Positions 1-8,311 of a stretch of DNA of 41,192 nt are shown in pieces; position 1 is the first letter of the stretch; each line of letters opens with the position of its first letter. The notes below the pieces were generated by a model. The model ran no database searches. It was not told the DNA's origin and was given only the letters and a program-made list of their open reading frames with translations. Position numbers and translations under genes: made by a program. The stretch is from assembly GCA_020438445.1 (NCBI GenBank), contig JAGQUO010000009.1, positions 1 through 41,192 of the forward strand, given 5' to 3'. This DNA comes from Solirubrobacterales bacterium (GTDB lineage: Bacteria > Actinomycetota > Thermoleophilia > Solirubrobacterales > 70-9).

Positions 1-779
1 CCGAGGATCACGAGATCGCGGGCGAGCACGGCCGTCAGCCGCGACGGGCTGATCACCCCCCACTTGCGCGCGACGTACCCGCGGCCGAAGCCGGTCAGGT
101 AGTTCTTGGCCCGGGAGCCGGAGCCGAGGGTCGCGGAGTGCTCGTGCACGCCGAGAGCGCGCGGTGCCAACCGGCAGATGCCACCCGCCTCGAGCAGCTT
201 CAATGTGAGGTCGACGTCCTCCCAGTAGGCGAACAACCGCTCGTCGAAGCCCCCGACCTCGAGGAAGGCGGAGCGATCGAAAGCGGCGGCCTTGGGCGAG
301 GGGCCGATCGGATCGGCGGCATCCTCGAGGACCTCGAGCGGCTCCCCGTTCAGATAGTCGTAGACGAGCAGGGTCCGATCGAGCTCCATGCCGGCGCTGT
401 CGATCAGGTGCGGATGCCGCCAGTCGCGAAGCACGCCGGAGCTCATGACGACGCCGGAAGCCGGGTCGAGCGGCTCGAGCAGCCGCTCGATGAAGTCCGG
501 ATCGCAGACGCAGTCGTCGTTGAGCAGGACGAGCACGTCGGTGGAGGCGCGGCGGGCCCCGAGGTTCATCGGCAGCGAGAACCCGGCGTTGCGGTCGAGC
601 GCGATGACGTCCGCAAACGGATAGCGGGTTGCCGTCCGGTTCACCGCCCCGGCGGGCGAATCGTTGTCGACGACGATGGTCTCGTGCGCGACGGTCTGCT
701 CAGCGAGCGAGTCGAGGAGCCGATCGAGGCGGCCCCCCGCAGGAGCCTGCGAGGGAACGATGACCGACGCTTCCGGCAA
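1..779 (-). CDS. Family 2 glycosyltransferase (partial, C-terminus outside window)
   Basis: Transfers a sugar from an activated donor, probably onto a lipid-linked exopolysaccharide intermediate at the inner face of the membrane. Translation from a TTG at 779 begins MPEASVIVPSQ, a typical GT2 N-terminus. It continues with an IVVDND donor-binding segment, a VLVLLNDDCV stretch carrying the DxD-type acidic residues, and a GGFDERLFAYWEDVDL segment that is the usual GT2 acceptor/base region (ED). The TTG lies 6 bases beyond the stop of the upstream sugar-phosphate transferase gene, so the two are probably one operon. No ATG or GTG fits better. The reading frame is open to base 1, so the C-terminus is missing. 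The exact sugar cannot be told. Confidence 0.8.
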   Translation of the reverse strand, partial: MPEASVIVPSQAPAGGRLDRLLDSLAEQTVAHETIVVDNDSPAGAVNRTATRYPFADVIALDRNAGFSLPMNLGARRASTDVLVLLNDDCVCDPDFIERLLEPLDPASGVVMSSGVLRDWRHPHLIDSAGMELDRTLLVYDYLNGEPLEVLEDAADPIGPSPKAAAFDRSAFLEVGGFDERLFAYWEDVDLTLKLLEAGGICRLAPRALGVHEHSATLGSGSRAKNYLTGFGRGYVARKWGVISPSRLTAVLARDLVIL

Positions 780-784
780 CCGGC

Positions 785-2233
785 TCAGAACGCGCCGGTG
801 CCGCGGATCACGGCGGGGAGCGTGTGGATCAGGATTCGCAGATCCTGGCCGAGCGAGGGGTTCTCGATGTACTGGATCTCGACCGCCAATCGCTCGGAGA
901 ACGTCAGCTCCCCGCGCCCGAAGACCTGCATCGGGCCGGTGACCCCCGGCTTGACGGTCAGGCGCACCCGCTCGGCATCGGTGTACCGCTCGACGAGCTC
1001 GACCTGCTCGGGCCTGGGCCCGACGATGCTCATCTCCCCGACCAGGACGTTGATGAGCTGCGGAACCTCGTCGAGGCTGAGCCGGCGCAGAAATGCCCCG
1101 ACCCGCGTGACCCGCGGGTCGTCCCTGAGCTTGAACGCGGGCTCCTCGAGCTCGTCGATGTCGACGAAGTTCCCGAGCTCGGCCTCGGCGTCGACCCTCA
1201 TCGTCCGCAGCTTGTACATCCGGAACGGCCGGCCGCCGAGGCCGGCGCGGATCTGCGAGAAGAGCACCGGGCCGGGGCTGTCGAGCTTGATCGCGATCGC
1301 GAACACGACCGCGAACGGGGCGAACAGGAGCAGTCCGAGCGCCGAGGCGCCGACGTCGAAGAGGCGACGAATCAGCAGGCTCGACCGCGATGGATCCCAG
1401 GTGTTGTACTCGAGGATCGGCAGGTCGGCGAGCTGTACGAAGCGCTCGGAGGAGAGCGCCTTGCCGCGAAACGGGGAGACGACGCTGATCTTCACCTGGC
1501 GCGCCCGGCACAGGTCCTTGAGGTAGCCGATCAGATCGGCCTCGACCCCGGTCGCGGCGACGACGATCCGGTCGACGCGATCGGTCAGCGCGATCAACTC
1601 GTCCTCGCGGTCGCGGCCCGATCCGAGCTCGTCGATCTCGCGCACCGCCGCGAGCTCGAGGTGCATCTCCTTGAAGAGCCGGAACTTCCGCTGGAGCGAG
1701 GCTAGTACCGGGCCGTCGCCGACGAGGGCCACGAGCTCGGGCGGCGTCCACCTCCACCACAACCAGCGGGCGAGGGAGCGGAAACCGATCACCATCACCG
1801 CGGCGACCACGAACAAGGCGAAAGCCGTGCCCCACTCGACGAGCCCGGCGGGCGTGAGCGAGAGCAGCAGCAGGACGATCGTCGTCGACAGTGCCACCCA
1901 GGCGAGCAGCGACGGCACCTCGTCGGCGGTGAGATGCCGCAGGGCGCGGTGGTCGCGGTCGTAGAGCCCGAAGAGCTTCGCGAGCAGAGGCCAGAGCGGC
2001 AGGAACAGCAGCGCCCAGAACGTACCCGTCGCCGGCACCGTCATGACCAGCATCGCCGCCGCCGCCGCGCACAGGTCCGCGAGGGCCAGCAAGCGCCGCC
2101 TTCGAGCATCTCGCCACCAGCGTCCATGCCGGGCGGGCAGGCTTCCGAGCCCCTCGGTCAGGAGATGGGCAGGCGACTCGCGCTGCTCGGTGGACCCGTC
2201 AGCTACGGCCTCGCGGCCCGCTAGGTTCGGCAT
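785..2233 (-). CDS. Polyprenyl glycosylphosphotransferase (WcaJ/RfbP family)
   Basis: Starts exopolysaccharide repeat-unit synthesis by moving a sugar-1-phosphate from a nucleotide sugar onto undecaprenyl phosphate. The 482-residue protein has the normal two-part layout. The N-terminal half has four or five membrane helices (about residues 50-170) followed by a nucleotide-binding-like soluble region. After one more helix (about 285-310) comes the bacterial sugar-transferase domain. Visible motifs are LFSQIRAGLGG, FRMYKLRTM, RRLSLDEVPQLINVL and GEMSIVGPRPE, all diagnostic of the family. It lies between the O-antigen-ligase-like gene upstream and the glycosyltransferase downstream on the same strand. 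Known homologues carry glucose-, galactose- or GalNAc-1-phosphate; the substrate here is not deducible. Confidence 0.93.
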   Translation of the reverse strand: MPNLAGREAVADGSTEQRESPAHLLTEGLGSLPARHGRWWRDARRRRLLALADLCAAAAAMLVMTVPATGTFWALLFLPLWPLLAKLFGLYDRDHRALRHLTADEVPSLLAWVALSTTIVLLLLSLTPAGLVEWGTAFALFVVAAVMVIGFRSLARWLWWRWTPPELVALVGDGPVLASLQRKFRLFKEMHLELAAVREIDELGSGRDREDELIALTDRVDRIVVAATGVEADLIGYLKDLCRARQVKISVVSPFRGKALSSERFVQLADLPILEYNTWDPSRSSLLIRRLFDVGASALGLLLFAPFAVVFAIAIKLDSPGPVLFSQIRAGLGGRPFRMYKLRTMRVDAEAELGNFVDIDELEEPAFKLRDDPRVTRVGAFLRRLSLDEVPQLINVLVGEMSIVGPRPEQVELVERYTDAERVRLTVKPGVTGPMQVFGRGELTFSERLAVEIQYIENPSLGQDLRILIHTLPAVIRGTGAF

Positions 2234-2314
2234 CCGGCTGCGCCCCCTCCGCGCCGAGACGCCACTGCGCTCAACTCCTGCATCTCCGCAGAAGCTTAGC
2301 CGCGCGATCCGATA

Positions 2315-4249
2315 TCACGATCCGGCGCCCAGGCGAAAATCCGGGTCGATCGCCACCCGCGGAAGCACCAGCGGGGCCAGGGTCAGCGCCCTCGCCGCGT
2401 AGGCCCCGAACGCTTTCCGGTCGCCGAGCGGGGCTTCGACGCCGGAGGCGAGCAGCAACCACGGCCGGAAGTCGGTGGGGGTGAGCTGTATCGCCCGATC
2501 GAGGTCGCGGCGGGCTGCATCCACGTTTCCGGCCGACTGCTCGATCGTGGCCAGCCGCAGCCACGGCTCCGCCGACCACGGCTCTGCCGCCGCAGCCGAG
2601 CGAGCCGCGGCGGCGGCCTCGTCCAGCCGGCCCTCGGCGAGGGCCTCATCGGAGGCGTCGAGCCGATCGGACGCCACAGCCAGAACACCGGCCGACCAGA
2701 TGGCCGGCACCGCGAACAGGACCGCGAGAACCGCGAATGCGGGGGCGGCAACCCGGTATGGGGGCGGATCAGCGCTCGGACGATCGCTGCCGGAAAGGGA
2801 GCCGTTCGCGCAGGCGGCGGCGGCCACGAGAACGGGGACCGCCACGGCCGGCACATCCCAGGTCCAATCGATCAGGATCCCGATCAGCGCCGTCGCGATC
2901 AGGCCGAGCGCGGCACCGGCCGCGGCTCCGGTGGGCCTCCTGGCCACACCGATCCCGGCGACGGCCACCGCCCCGAAGAAGAAGACGAACGCCACGGCGC
3001 CGGCCACCCCGAGTTCCGCGAGCAGCTCCAGCGGCTCGGAATGGGCGTTCTGCACCGGCGTCTCGAGCTTCCCGTGGCGATTCCAGTAGAGACCGTAGCT
3101 ACCCGCCCCGATGCCGGTGACGGGCTCGTCGGCGAACGCGTCGAGAGCCGTCGACCAGAACTGCGCCCGCCCGGATCCGGTGACCGACAGCTGCCCGGAC
3201 GAGCGGTTCGCCTCAAGGCCCGAGGTTGCGGCGAAGTCGCCGGCTATACGACCGGGCCCCGCGATGAACACGACCGCGACGACACCCGCGAAAGCGGCGG
3301 CGAGAACGTGACGCATGCGGAGCCCTCGAATGTGGATCGCGGCGCTGCGCGATACCGCGGCAGGGCCGAGGAGCGCCGCCGCCGCGATCCCGACGAGGAG
3401 CGCTGCCAGGGTGGCGTACTCGGCGCGCCCGGGAGACGCGAGCGGAGCTTCGAGGATGTCGCCCGCGAGGGTCACGACGCCGATCGCCGGAATCGAGGCG
3501 AGAGCGCCGACGAGAAGGCCGGCGAGAGCCCGGCTCCGGTATGGAGCAGCGGCGATTGCGATCGCCGAGCCGATGACGATCGCGATCAGCGCCCCCCGCG
3601 ACGACGTCATGTATGCCGTCAGGACGACCACGGGCACCGCTGCGAGAGCAAGTGCTGACGTTGCTCTTCGCCGACTCTCGAACGCGATCCAGACGAGGAC
3701 GGGCACCGCCATCGCCGCGACCGACCCGAGCGCGTTCCAGTAGCCGACGGGGTAGCTGAGCCGTCCCGCCGAAGGCGGCATCACCGAGACGAGCTCAGCG
3801 TCGCCCGCGCCGAGCCCGACGAGCCGCGACGCGAGAGCCGCGAGGCTGACGAGGACCAAACCGACGGCGAGCCCACGCAGAGCTGACCCGCCGCGCCCGG
3901 GCCCGATCATCAGCCCGGCCAGGACGAACGCTCCCAGGTAGGCGTCCTGGCGGACGACGTCGGTGAACCCCGCGCCGCGATCGAGCGACCAGCTCAGCGA
4001 GATCGCAGACATGACCACGATGACGGCGAGGGCCCCGGCGGCGGCGGCGAACGGGCGCTGCAGGATCCGCTCGCGCGCCGGGCCGAGCGCCACCGCCAAC
4101 ACGGCGATCCAGGTCAGGGTCGCCCCGATCCCGAGCGCCACTCCGCCGAAGCCCCCGCCGGCCATCGCCAGTGCGACGACGGCGACCGCAGTGGCCGCTC
4201 CCGGAATCCAATCCGGCTCACTGCGGGCGATCGTCGCTGGGGCGTTCAC
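2315..4249 (-). CDS. O-antigen ligase/polymerase-like membrane protein with C-terminal TPR
   Basis: Likely polymerises or ligates polysaccharide repeat units at the outer face of the membrane (Wzy/WaaL superfamily). The protein is about 644 residues. It has roughly twelve hydrophobic segments, a GYWNALG motif, a TSSRGALIA motif, and a Wzy_C-type signature where SGRAQFWSTALDAF and TGIGAGSY are followed by NAHSEPLELLAELG. The last 130 residues hold two or three TPR-like helical repeats (GRLDEAAAAARSA, GNVDAARRDLDRA). I chose the GTG at 4249 (MNAPATIARSEP). The open frame runs further upstream to 4606, but that part is arginine-rich, low-complexity and lies opposite the genes at 4265 and 4621. 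Only 15 bases separate this start from the divergent gene at 4265. Confidence 0.85.
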   Translation of the reverse strand: MNAPATIARSEPDWIPGAATAVAVVALAMAGGGFGGVALGIGATLTWIAVLAVALGPARERILQRPFAAAAGALAVIVVMSAISLSWSLDRGAGFTDVVRQDAYLGAFVLAGLMIGPGRGGSALRGLAVGLVLVSLAALASRLVGLGAGDAELVSVMPPSAGRLSYPVGYWNALGSVAAMAVPVLVWIAFESRRRATSALALAAVPVVVLTAYMTSSRGALIAIVIGSAIAIAAAPYRSRALAGLLVGALASIPAIGVVTLAGDILEAPLASPGRAEYATLAALLVGIAAAALLGPAAVSRSAAIHIRGLRMRHVLAAAFAGVVAVVFIAGPGRIAGDFAATSGLEANRSSGQLSVTGSGRAQFWSTALDAFADEPVTGIGAGSYGLYWNRHGKLETPVQNAHSEPLELLAELGVAGAVAFVFFFGAVAVAGIGVARRPTGAAAGAALGLIATALIGILIDWTWDVPAVAVPVLVAAAACANGSLSGSDRPSADPPPYRVAAPAFAVLAVLFAVPAIWSAGVLAVASDRLDASDEALAEGRLDEAAAAARSAAAAEPWSAEPWLRLATIEQSAGNVDAARRDLDRAIQLTPTDFRPWLLLASGVEAPLGDRKAFGAYAARALTLAPLVLPRVAIDPDFRLGAGS

Positions 4250-4264
4250 TATCGTCTGGCGCTG

Positions 4265-4624
4265 ATGATTCGCCCGACTCGAACAACGGCCAGGCTGGCG
4301 CTGGCGATCGTAGCGGCGCTCGCGGCCCTCCCCGCCGGTGCCGCCGCCGCACCGCCCGCGGGCGACGAGTACGTCCTCGAGATCCCGGGCGTGAAGCCGA
4401 CGGGCGGCAGCGTCGTCTCGGAGAATGAGGAATCCGCGGGCGGCGTCGGCGGAGGCATCCAGTACGGCGTCGCCGGCGAAAGCACGACCCCCGCGGGTCC
4501 CCTCGCCGCCCTCGGCGACTCGCTGAGGGCGGTGCCGGCATCGATGGCCGTCGGGCTCGGCGCCGTGCTCACACTCCTGCTGATCGGCGGCATCCGGCGC
4601 CACCAACCCCGCCGCTCGGATTGA
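4265..4624 (+). CDS. Small secreted or membrane-anchored protein of unknown function
   Basis: A 119-residue protein with a Sec signal peptide (cleavage near AAAAPPAG, about residue 28), an acidic glycine-rich middle (about 30-90) and a single C-terminal membrane helix (about 96-111, VGLGAVLTLLLIGGI) ending in an arginine-rich cytoplasmic tail. I do not recognise a family. Its stop overlaps the TTG start of the following glycoside hydrolase gene (TTGA), so the two are probably translated together. The neighbouring exopolysaccharide genes suggest a cell-envelope role, for example anchoring or spacing at the membrane, but that is inference. A TATCGT box ends 9 bases before the ATG. Confidence 0.65.
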   Translation: MIRPTRTTARLALAIVAALAALPAGAAAAPPAGDEYVLEIPGVKPTGGSVVSENEESAGGVGGGIQYGVAGESTTPAGPLAALGDSLRAVPASMAVGLGAVLTLLLIGGIRRHQPRRSD

Positions 4625-5721
4625 GGCCGAGGGTGAAGCGCTGGGCCTCGCTGGCCGTGCTCGCAGTTCTCAGCACCGCCCCCGCGACGGCCGGTTGCGG
4701 CGGCGAGGACGAGACCGCTACCGCCCCCGCGTCGTTCTACGGTGTCGCCCCCGAGGGCCTGCAGAGCCCCGCCGACTACGCACGGATGCGGACGGGAAAC
4801 CTGGGAACCGTGAGGGTCGTCCTGCAGTGGTCAGCGATCGAGACGTCCGCGGGCCATTACAGCTGGAGCGGCAGCGACCAGTTGCTCAGTCAGCTGACGG
4901 TCGCCGGCCTCGACCCCTTGGTCACCGTGTACGGAACTCCGGCGGTATACGCCCCGAACACCAGCGACGCGCCTACCGGTGAGAAAGTGCTCGATGCCTG
5001 GGTCGCGTTCCTCAAGGCGGCCGTCGCCCGTTATGGAACTGGCGGTGACTTCTGGACCGTCTTCGAGACCGCGAATCCCGAGACCGCGACTAGGCCGATC
5101 GCCGAATGGGAGATCTGGAACGAGCCGAACTCGTCCACGTTCTGGTCGCCGACTCCCGACCCGAAGGCATACGGCGAGCTCCTCCAGCGCTCCGCCGAGG
5201 TCATCCACGCGAGCGACCCGGAAGCCGAGGTGATGAGCGCCGGGATGTTCGCCACGCCCCAGTCCGACGGCGCCATCGTCTCGTACGACTTCCTCCGCGA
5301 CATGTTCGATGTCGACGGGCTCGAGAATGCCGTCGACATCGTCGGTATCCACCCCTACGGTCCCGATGCCGACTCAGTCATCGCTCAAGTCGAGAAGACG
5401 CGGAAGACACTCGACGGCGTCAGCGACGGGACTCCGATGTGGGCGACCGAGATCGGATGGGGTTCCAATCCGAAGAGTGGGGCTGAGCTCGCGAAGACTC
5501 CCGAGGAGCAGGCGGACCTGCTCGCGGAGACGTTCGGTGAGCTCGCCGACCGCCGCGACGAGTTCGGCCTCGACGGGGTCGTCTGGTACACGTGGCACGA
5601 TTCGATCGAGAAGGCGATCGGCGAATGTGGGTGGTGCGCCTCGGCCGGACTCGTCGACGCCGACCGCGACACCAAGCCGTCCTGGACGGCTTACACCGAC
5701 TTGACCGGCGGGACCCCGTGA
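4621..5721 (+). CDS. Secreted glycoside hydrolase lipoprotein (clan GH-A, GH39/GH5-like)
   Basis: A retaining glycosidase predicted to sit on the outer face of the membrane. Numbering from the TTG at 4621, residues 1-25 form a lipoprotein signal ending in TAGC (C26 lipidated). A (beta/alpha)8 barrel follows. The acid/base glutamate is in EIWNEPN (E168) and the nucleophile in WATEIGWG (E277), the two hallmark clan GH-A motifs. The W-rich strand ends (VLQWSAIE, VWYTWHD) also fit. A GTG at 4633 preceded by GAGG is an equally good start and gives a shorter, cleaner signal peptide. It lies directly downstream of the small membrane protein gene and next to exopolysaccharide genes, so it may trim the same polymer. 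The exact GH family and substrate are uncertain. Confidence 0.85.
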   Translation: MRPRVKRWASLAVLAVLSTAPATAGCGGEDETATAPASFYGVAPEGLQSPADYARMRTGNLGTVRVVLQWSAIETSAGHYSWSGSDQLLSQLTVAGLDPLVTVYGTPAVYAPNTSDAPTGEKVLDAWVAFLKAAVARYGTGGDFWTVFETANPETATRPIAEWEIWNEPNSSTFWSPTPDPKAYGELLQRSAEVIHASDPEAEVMSAGMFATPQSDGAIVSYDFLRDMFDVDGLENAVDIVGIHPYGPDADSVIAQVEKTRKTLDGVSDGTPMWATEIGWGSNPKSGAELAKTPEEQADLLAETFGELADRRDEFGLDGVVWYTWHDSIEKAIGECGWCASAGLVDADRDTKPSWTAYTDLTGGTP

Positions 5722-5728
5722 TCGGCCG

Positions 5729-6007
5729 CTAGAGGCGGCCGCCGGCCATCGCCGGCAGGATGACGACGGTGTCGCCGTCCGTAACCGCCGTGCCGAGCCC
5801 GTCGAGAAGGCGGACGTCCTCGTCGTTGAGGTAGACGTTCACGTAACGGTTGAGCTCGCCGGAATCGTCGAAGAGCTGGCCGCTGACGCCGGGATGCGCA
5901 TCGGCGAGGCCGCGGAGGACGGTGCCGACGTCGCCGCCCTCGACCGTGACGACCGACTCGCCGCCGGTCTGGGCGCGGAGCACGGGTGGGATCTTCACCT
6001 TCGGCAT
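5729..6007 (-). CDS. CysO/MoaD-like ubiquitin-fold sulfur carrier with extra C-terminal residues
   Basis: A 92-residue beta-grasp protein of the MoaD/ThiS/CysO type. Such proteins are adenylated on a terminal Gly-Gly, converted to a thiocarboxylate, and donate sulfur to cysteine, molybdopterin or thiamine synthesis. The sequence resembles mycobacterial CysO: IPPVLRAQTGG near the start, YVNVYLNDEDVR in the middle, and DGDTVVILPAMAGG near the end. Unlike CysO it does not stop at Gly-Gly but continues with Arg-Leu. The terminal residues would have to be removed before activation. The E1-like partner is encoded two genes upstream on the same strand (7070-8272). A TAGGGT box ends 8 bases before the ATG, so the gene may also have its own leaderless transcript. 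Confidence 0.88.
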   Translation of the reverse strand: MPKVKIPPVLRAQTGGESVVTVEGGDVGTVLRGLADAHPGVSGQLFDDSGELNRYVNVYLNDEDVRLLDGLGTAVTDGDTVVILPAMAGGRL

Positions 6008-6015
6008 GGCCGCGA

Positions 6016-6021
6016 ACCCTA
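6016..6021 (-). promoter_or_regulatory. Candidate -10 box (TAGGGT) of a leaderless transcript
   Basis: TAGGGT on the minus strand ends 8 bases before the ATG at 6007, where transcription would begin at or next to the start codon. No Shine-Dalgarno sequence lies between. Confidence 0.4.
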
Positions 6022-6039
6022 CAGATCGAATGACGGGGC

Positions 6040-7023
6040 CTACTCGAACGCGGCCGGCATCAGCGCGCCGCGCTCGGTCACCTCGTGGTAGCAGAGGACG
6101 TCCGCGGCGAAGTAGTGGCCGACGAGGCTGCGGCGGGTCGCACCGGGCCGGGTCACCGCCGAGCCGCCGTGGGTCAGGTTGTGGTGCCAGAAGAGCACGT
6201 CGCCGGCCTTAGCCGTGAACATCACGGGCTCCTGCCCGGACTCCGCGATCAGCGACTGCATGCGCCGCACGTACGCGTCGCCCTTGTCGGCGATCAGGTA
6301 CGGAGGCGGCTCCGGCACCCCGAGGTCCTCGGTCATGACGTAGGGGAAGCGGTGGCTCCCGGGCAGGTAGAAGACCGGCCCGGCCCCCTCGTCGATGTCC
6401 TCCAGCGCCACCCACATCCCGACCAGGAACCCGGGCGGCTCGGTCATCATGTGAAAGGCGTCCGAATGCGCCTCCTGCTGGCTGCCGAGCTTGAAGTAGA
6501 TCGTCTGGAACAAGCCGACGCCGCGCCCAAGAATCAGCTCCATGAGCTCGATCGCGCGGGGGTCTTTGGCGAGCTTCTCCACCGTAGGCGCTTCGCGATG
6601 GACGTTCATGTAGCGCGGGTCGAGGTGATGCTGATGGATCCTGCCGGCGGCCGCCAGGCGGTCGATCTCCTCGTTCGCGGCGGCCACCGCAGCCGCATCG
6701 AAGAAGCCCTCGGCGACCAGATACCCGGTCTCGGGCCAGCGTCTGAGCCCGTCCTGCAGCTGCTCGGGCAGGTTGGCGAACCTGGGGTCGGCCTCGATCT
6801 CGGCGACGCCGTCTTCACGATCGAGCCGGGCGACACCCCGTCCCCGGCCGGCGACCTGAGAATGGCTGACCAGGCCGAACCACGGGCCCTTCATGCCGAG
6901 CTCCCGATAGCGTCGCCGCGTCGGGCGCAGCCCTCGCACATGGAGCACCTGGCCCCCGGCCACGAACGGTCGCAGACGCCCGAGGCGATTACGAGTGCTG
7001 GCTAGCGACTGGCTGAGGCCCAT
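6040..7023 (-). CDS. Phytanoyl-CoA dioxygenase family (PhyH) Fe(II)/2-oxoglutarate oxygenase
   Basis: Probable non-haem iron, 2-oxoglutarate-dependent hydroxylase of 327 residues. The iron ligands are visible as H186 and D188 (AHSDAFH) and H285 (NLTHGG). An arginine for 2-oxoglutarate follows at 297/298 (ATRRSLVGHY). VGMWVALEDIDEGAGPVFYLPGSHR is a typical PhyH core. The N-terminal 80 residues are basic and show no recognised domain. It sits between the E1-like gene and the sulfur-carrier gene on the same strand, spaced 46 and 32 bases from them, which suggests co-transcription, but no known sulfur-carrier pathway needs this enzyme. The substrate cannot be predicted. Confidence 0.85.
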   Translation of the reverse strand: MGLSQSLASTRNRLGRLRPFVAGGQVLHVRGLRPTRRRYRELGMKGPWFGLVSHSQVAGRGRGVARLDREDGVAEIEADPRFANLPEQLQDGLRRWPETGYLVAEGFFDAAAVAAANEEIDRLAAAGRIHQHHLDPRYMNVHREAPTVEKLAKDPRAIELMELILGRGVGLFQTIYFKLGSQQEAHSDAFHMMTEPPGFLVGMWVALEDIDEGAGPVFYLPGSHRFPYVMTEDLGVPEPPPYLIADKGDAYVRRMQSLIAESGQEPVMFTAKAGDVLFWHHNLTHGGSAVTRPGATRRSLVGHYFAADVLCYHEVTERGALMPAAFE

Positions 7024-7032
7024 CGGGCGACG

Positions 7033-7038
7033 AGACTA
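7033..7038 (-). promoter_or_regulatory. Candidate -10 box (TAGTCT) upstream of the PhyH gene
   Basis: TAGTCT on the minus strand ends 9 bases before the ATG at 7023. No ribosome binding site is seen in between, so a leaderless or near-leaderless start is likely. Confidence 0.3.
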
Positions 7039-7069
7039 CCGGGAAGCAGTTCGCGGGTGACGGCGGCGC

Positions 7070-8272
7070 TCAGCCTGCGCAAAACAGCTCGTAGTCCGGG
7101 AACTTGCCGAGGTCCTCGTCCGCGATCTCGGGCGCGTTCGGGCCGCAGATCGGGCAATCGGGATCACGCTTCACCTTGAGCTCGGTGAACTCCGTGCGGA
7201 GGGCCTCGAAGAGGAGCAGACGTCCGACCAGCGGCTCCCCCGCTCCGGTGACGAGCTTGAACACCTCGAGCGCCTGCAGCAGGCCCATGATCCCCGGCAA
7301 CACACCGAGGACGCCGGCGGCACCGCAGCTCGGCGCGAGCTCGGGGGGCGGCGGGGTCGGGTAGAGGCACCGGTAGCAGGGGCCCTCGTGCGGGACGAAG
7401 GTCGAGATCTGCCCGTCGAACGCGAGGATCGAAGCGGACACGACCGGCTTGCCGAGGCGGACCGACGCGTCGTTGAGCAGGTAGCGGGTCGGGAAGTTGT
7501 CGGCGCCGTCCACGATCACGTCGTACTCGGAGAGGAGCTCGATCACGTTCTCGGGGCCGAAGCGGACGCGGTGCTCGACGACGTTGACGTCGGGGTTGAG
7601 CGCCTCGATCGCCTGCCGGGCCGACTCGGTCTTCGGCATCCCGATCCGCTCGGTGTTGTGGATCACCTGACGCTGGAGGTTCGAGGCATCGACGACGTCG
7701 TCGTCGATCAGGCCGATCGTGCCGACACCCGCAGCAGCGAGGTAGAGCGCGGTCGGCGAGCCGAGCCCGCCGGTGCCGAGCAGCAGGACCTTCGAGTCGA
7801 GCAGCTTGAGCTGGCCCTCGAGACCGATCTCCGGGACGAGGATGTGACGGGAGTAGCGCTCCTTCTGCTCCTGGGTCAGCGAGCGGGGCGTCACCACCGG
7901 CAGCCCGCGGTCGCGCCAGAGCGTGATCCCGCCGGCCATCGAGCTGACGTCCGCGTAGCCGAGGTCCTCGCCCATCGTCTTCGCCGCCAGGGCCGAGCGG
8001 ATGCCGGAGGCGCAGTAGAGGATCACCCGCTTCGAGCGATCGGGGACGAACTGCTCGATCCGCGACTCCAGATAGCTCCGGGGCACGTGGATCGCGCCCT
8101 CGATGTGGCGCTCCTCGAACTCGTGCTGCTCGCGCACGTCGACGAGCGCGACATCGCCGGAATCGATCTCGGCTGCCGCCTCGGTCGGCTGCACCTCCTC
8201 GATCTCGGCCTTGGCCTGCGCGATCAGGTCGGCGCCGCTCGCCCGGTTCTTCGTCTCGGTCTCCGGAGTCAT
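7070..8272 (-). CDS. Rhodanese-ThiF/MoeB fusion: sulfur-carrier adenylyltransferase (permuted MoeZ)
   Basis: Activates a ubiquitin-like sulfur carrier with ATP and delivers sulfur to it. Domains in this 400-residue protein run rhodanese (about 28-128, active-site loop YCASGIRS with C87) and then E1-like ThiF/MoeB (about 135-370). The E1 part shows the nucleotide loop GTGGLGS (166-172), LQRQVIH, the acceptor-region cysteine C316 (APSCGAAG), and zinc ligands C299/C302 and C373/C376. In classical MoeZ and MOCS3 the rhodanese follows the E1 domain. Here it precedes it, and the C-terminus ends at DYELFCAG, which resembles the linker that normally joins the two domains. Likely substrate: the sulfur carrier at 5729-6007. 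The ATG at 8272 follows a TATACT box. Confidence 0.92.
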   Translation of the reverse strand: MTPETETKNRASGADLIAQAKAEIEEVQPTEAAAEIDSGDVALVDVREQHEFEERHIEGAIHVPRSYLESRIEQFVPDRSKRVILYCASGIRSALAAKTMGEDLGYADVSSMAGGITLWRDRGLPVVTPRSLTQEQKERYSRHILVPEIGLEGQLKLLDSKVLLLGTGGLGSPTALYLAAAGVGTIGLIDDDVVDASNLQRQVIHNTERIGMPKTESARQAIEALNPDVNVVEHRVRFGPENVIELLSEYDVIVDGADNFPTRYLLNDASVRLGKPVVSASILAFDGQISTFVPHEGPCYRCLYPTPPPPELAPSCGAAGVLGVLPGIMGLLQALEVFKLVTGAGEPLVGRLLLFEALRTEFTELKVKRDPDCPICGPNAPEIADEDLGKFPDYELFCAG

Positions 8273-8282
8273 TACTTCAGAA

Positions 8283-8288
8283 AGTATA
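8283..8288 (-). promoter_or_regulatory. Candidate -10 box (TATACT) of the sulfur-carrier operon
   Basis: A consensus-like TATACT in an AT-rich patch ends 10 bases before the ATG at 8272, predicting a leader of only a few bases. It would drive the rhodanese-E1, PhyH and sulfur-carrier genes. Confidence 0.5.
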
Positions 8289-8311
8289 GCGCCGGTGCAA
8301 CCGCCGCGCGA

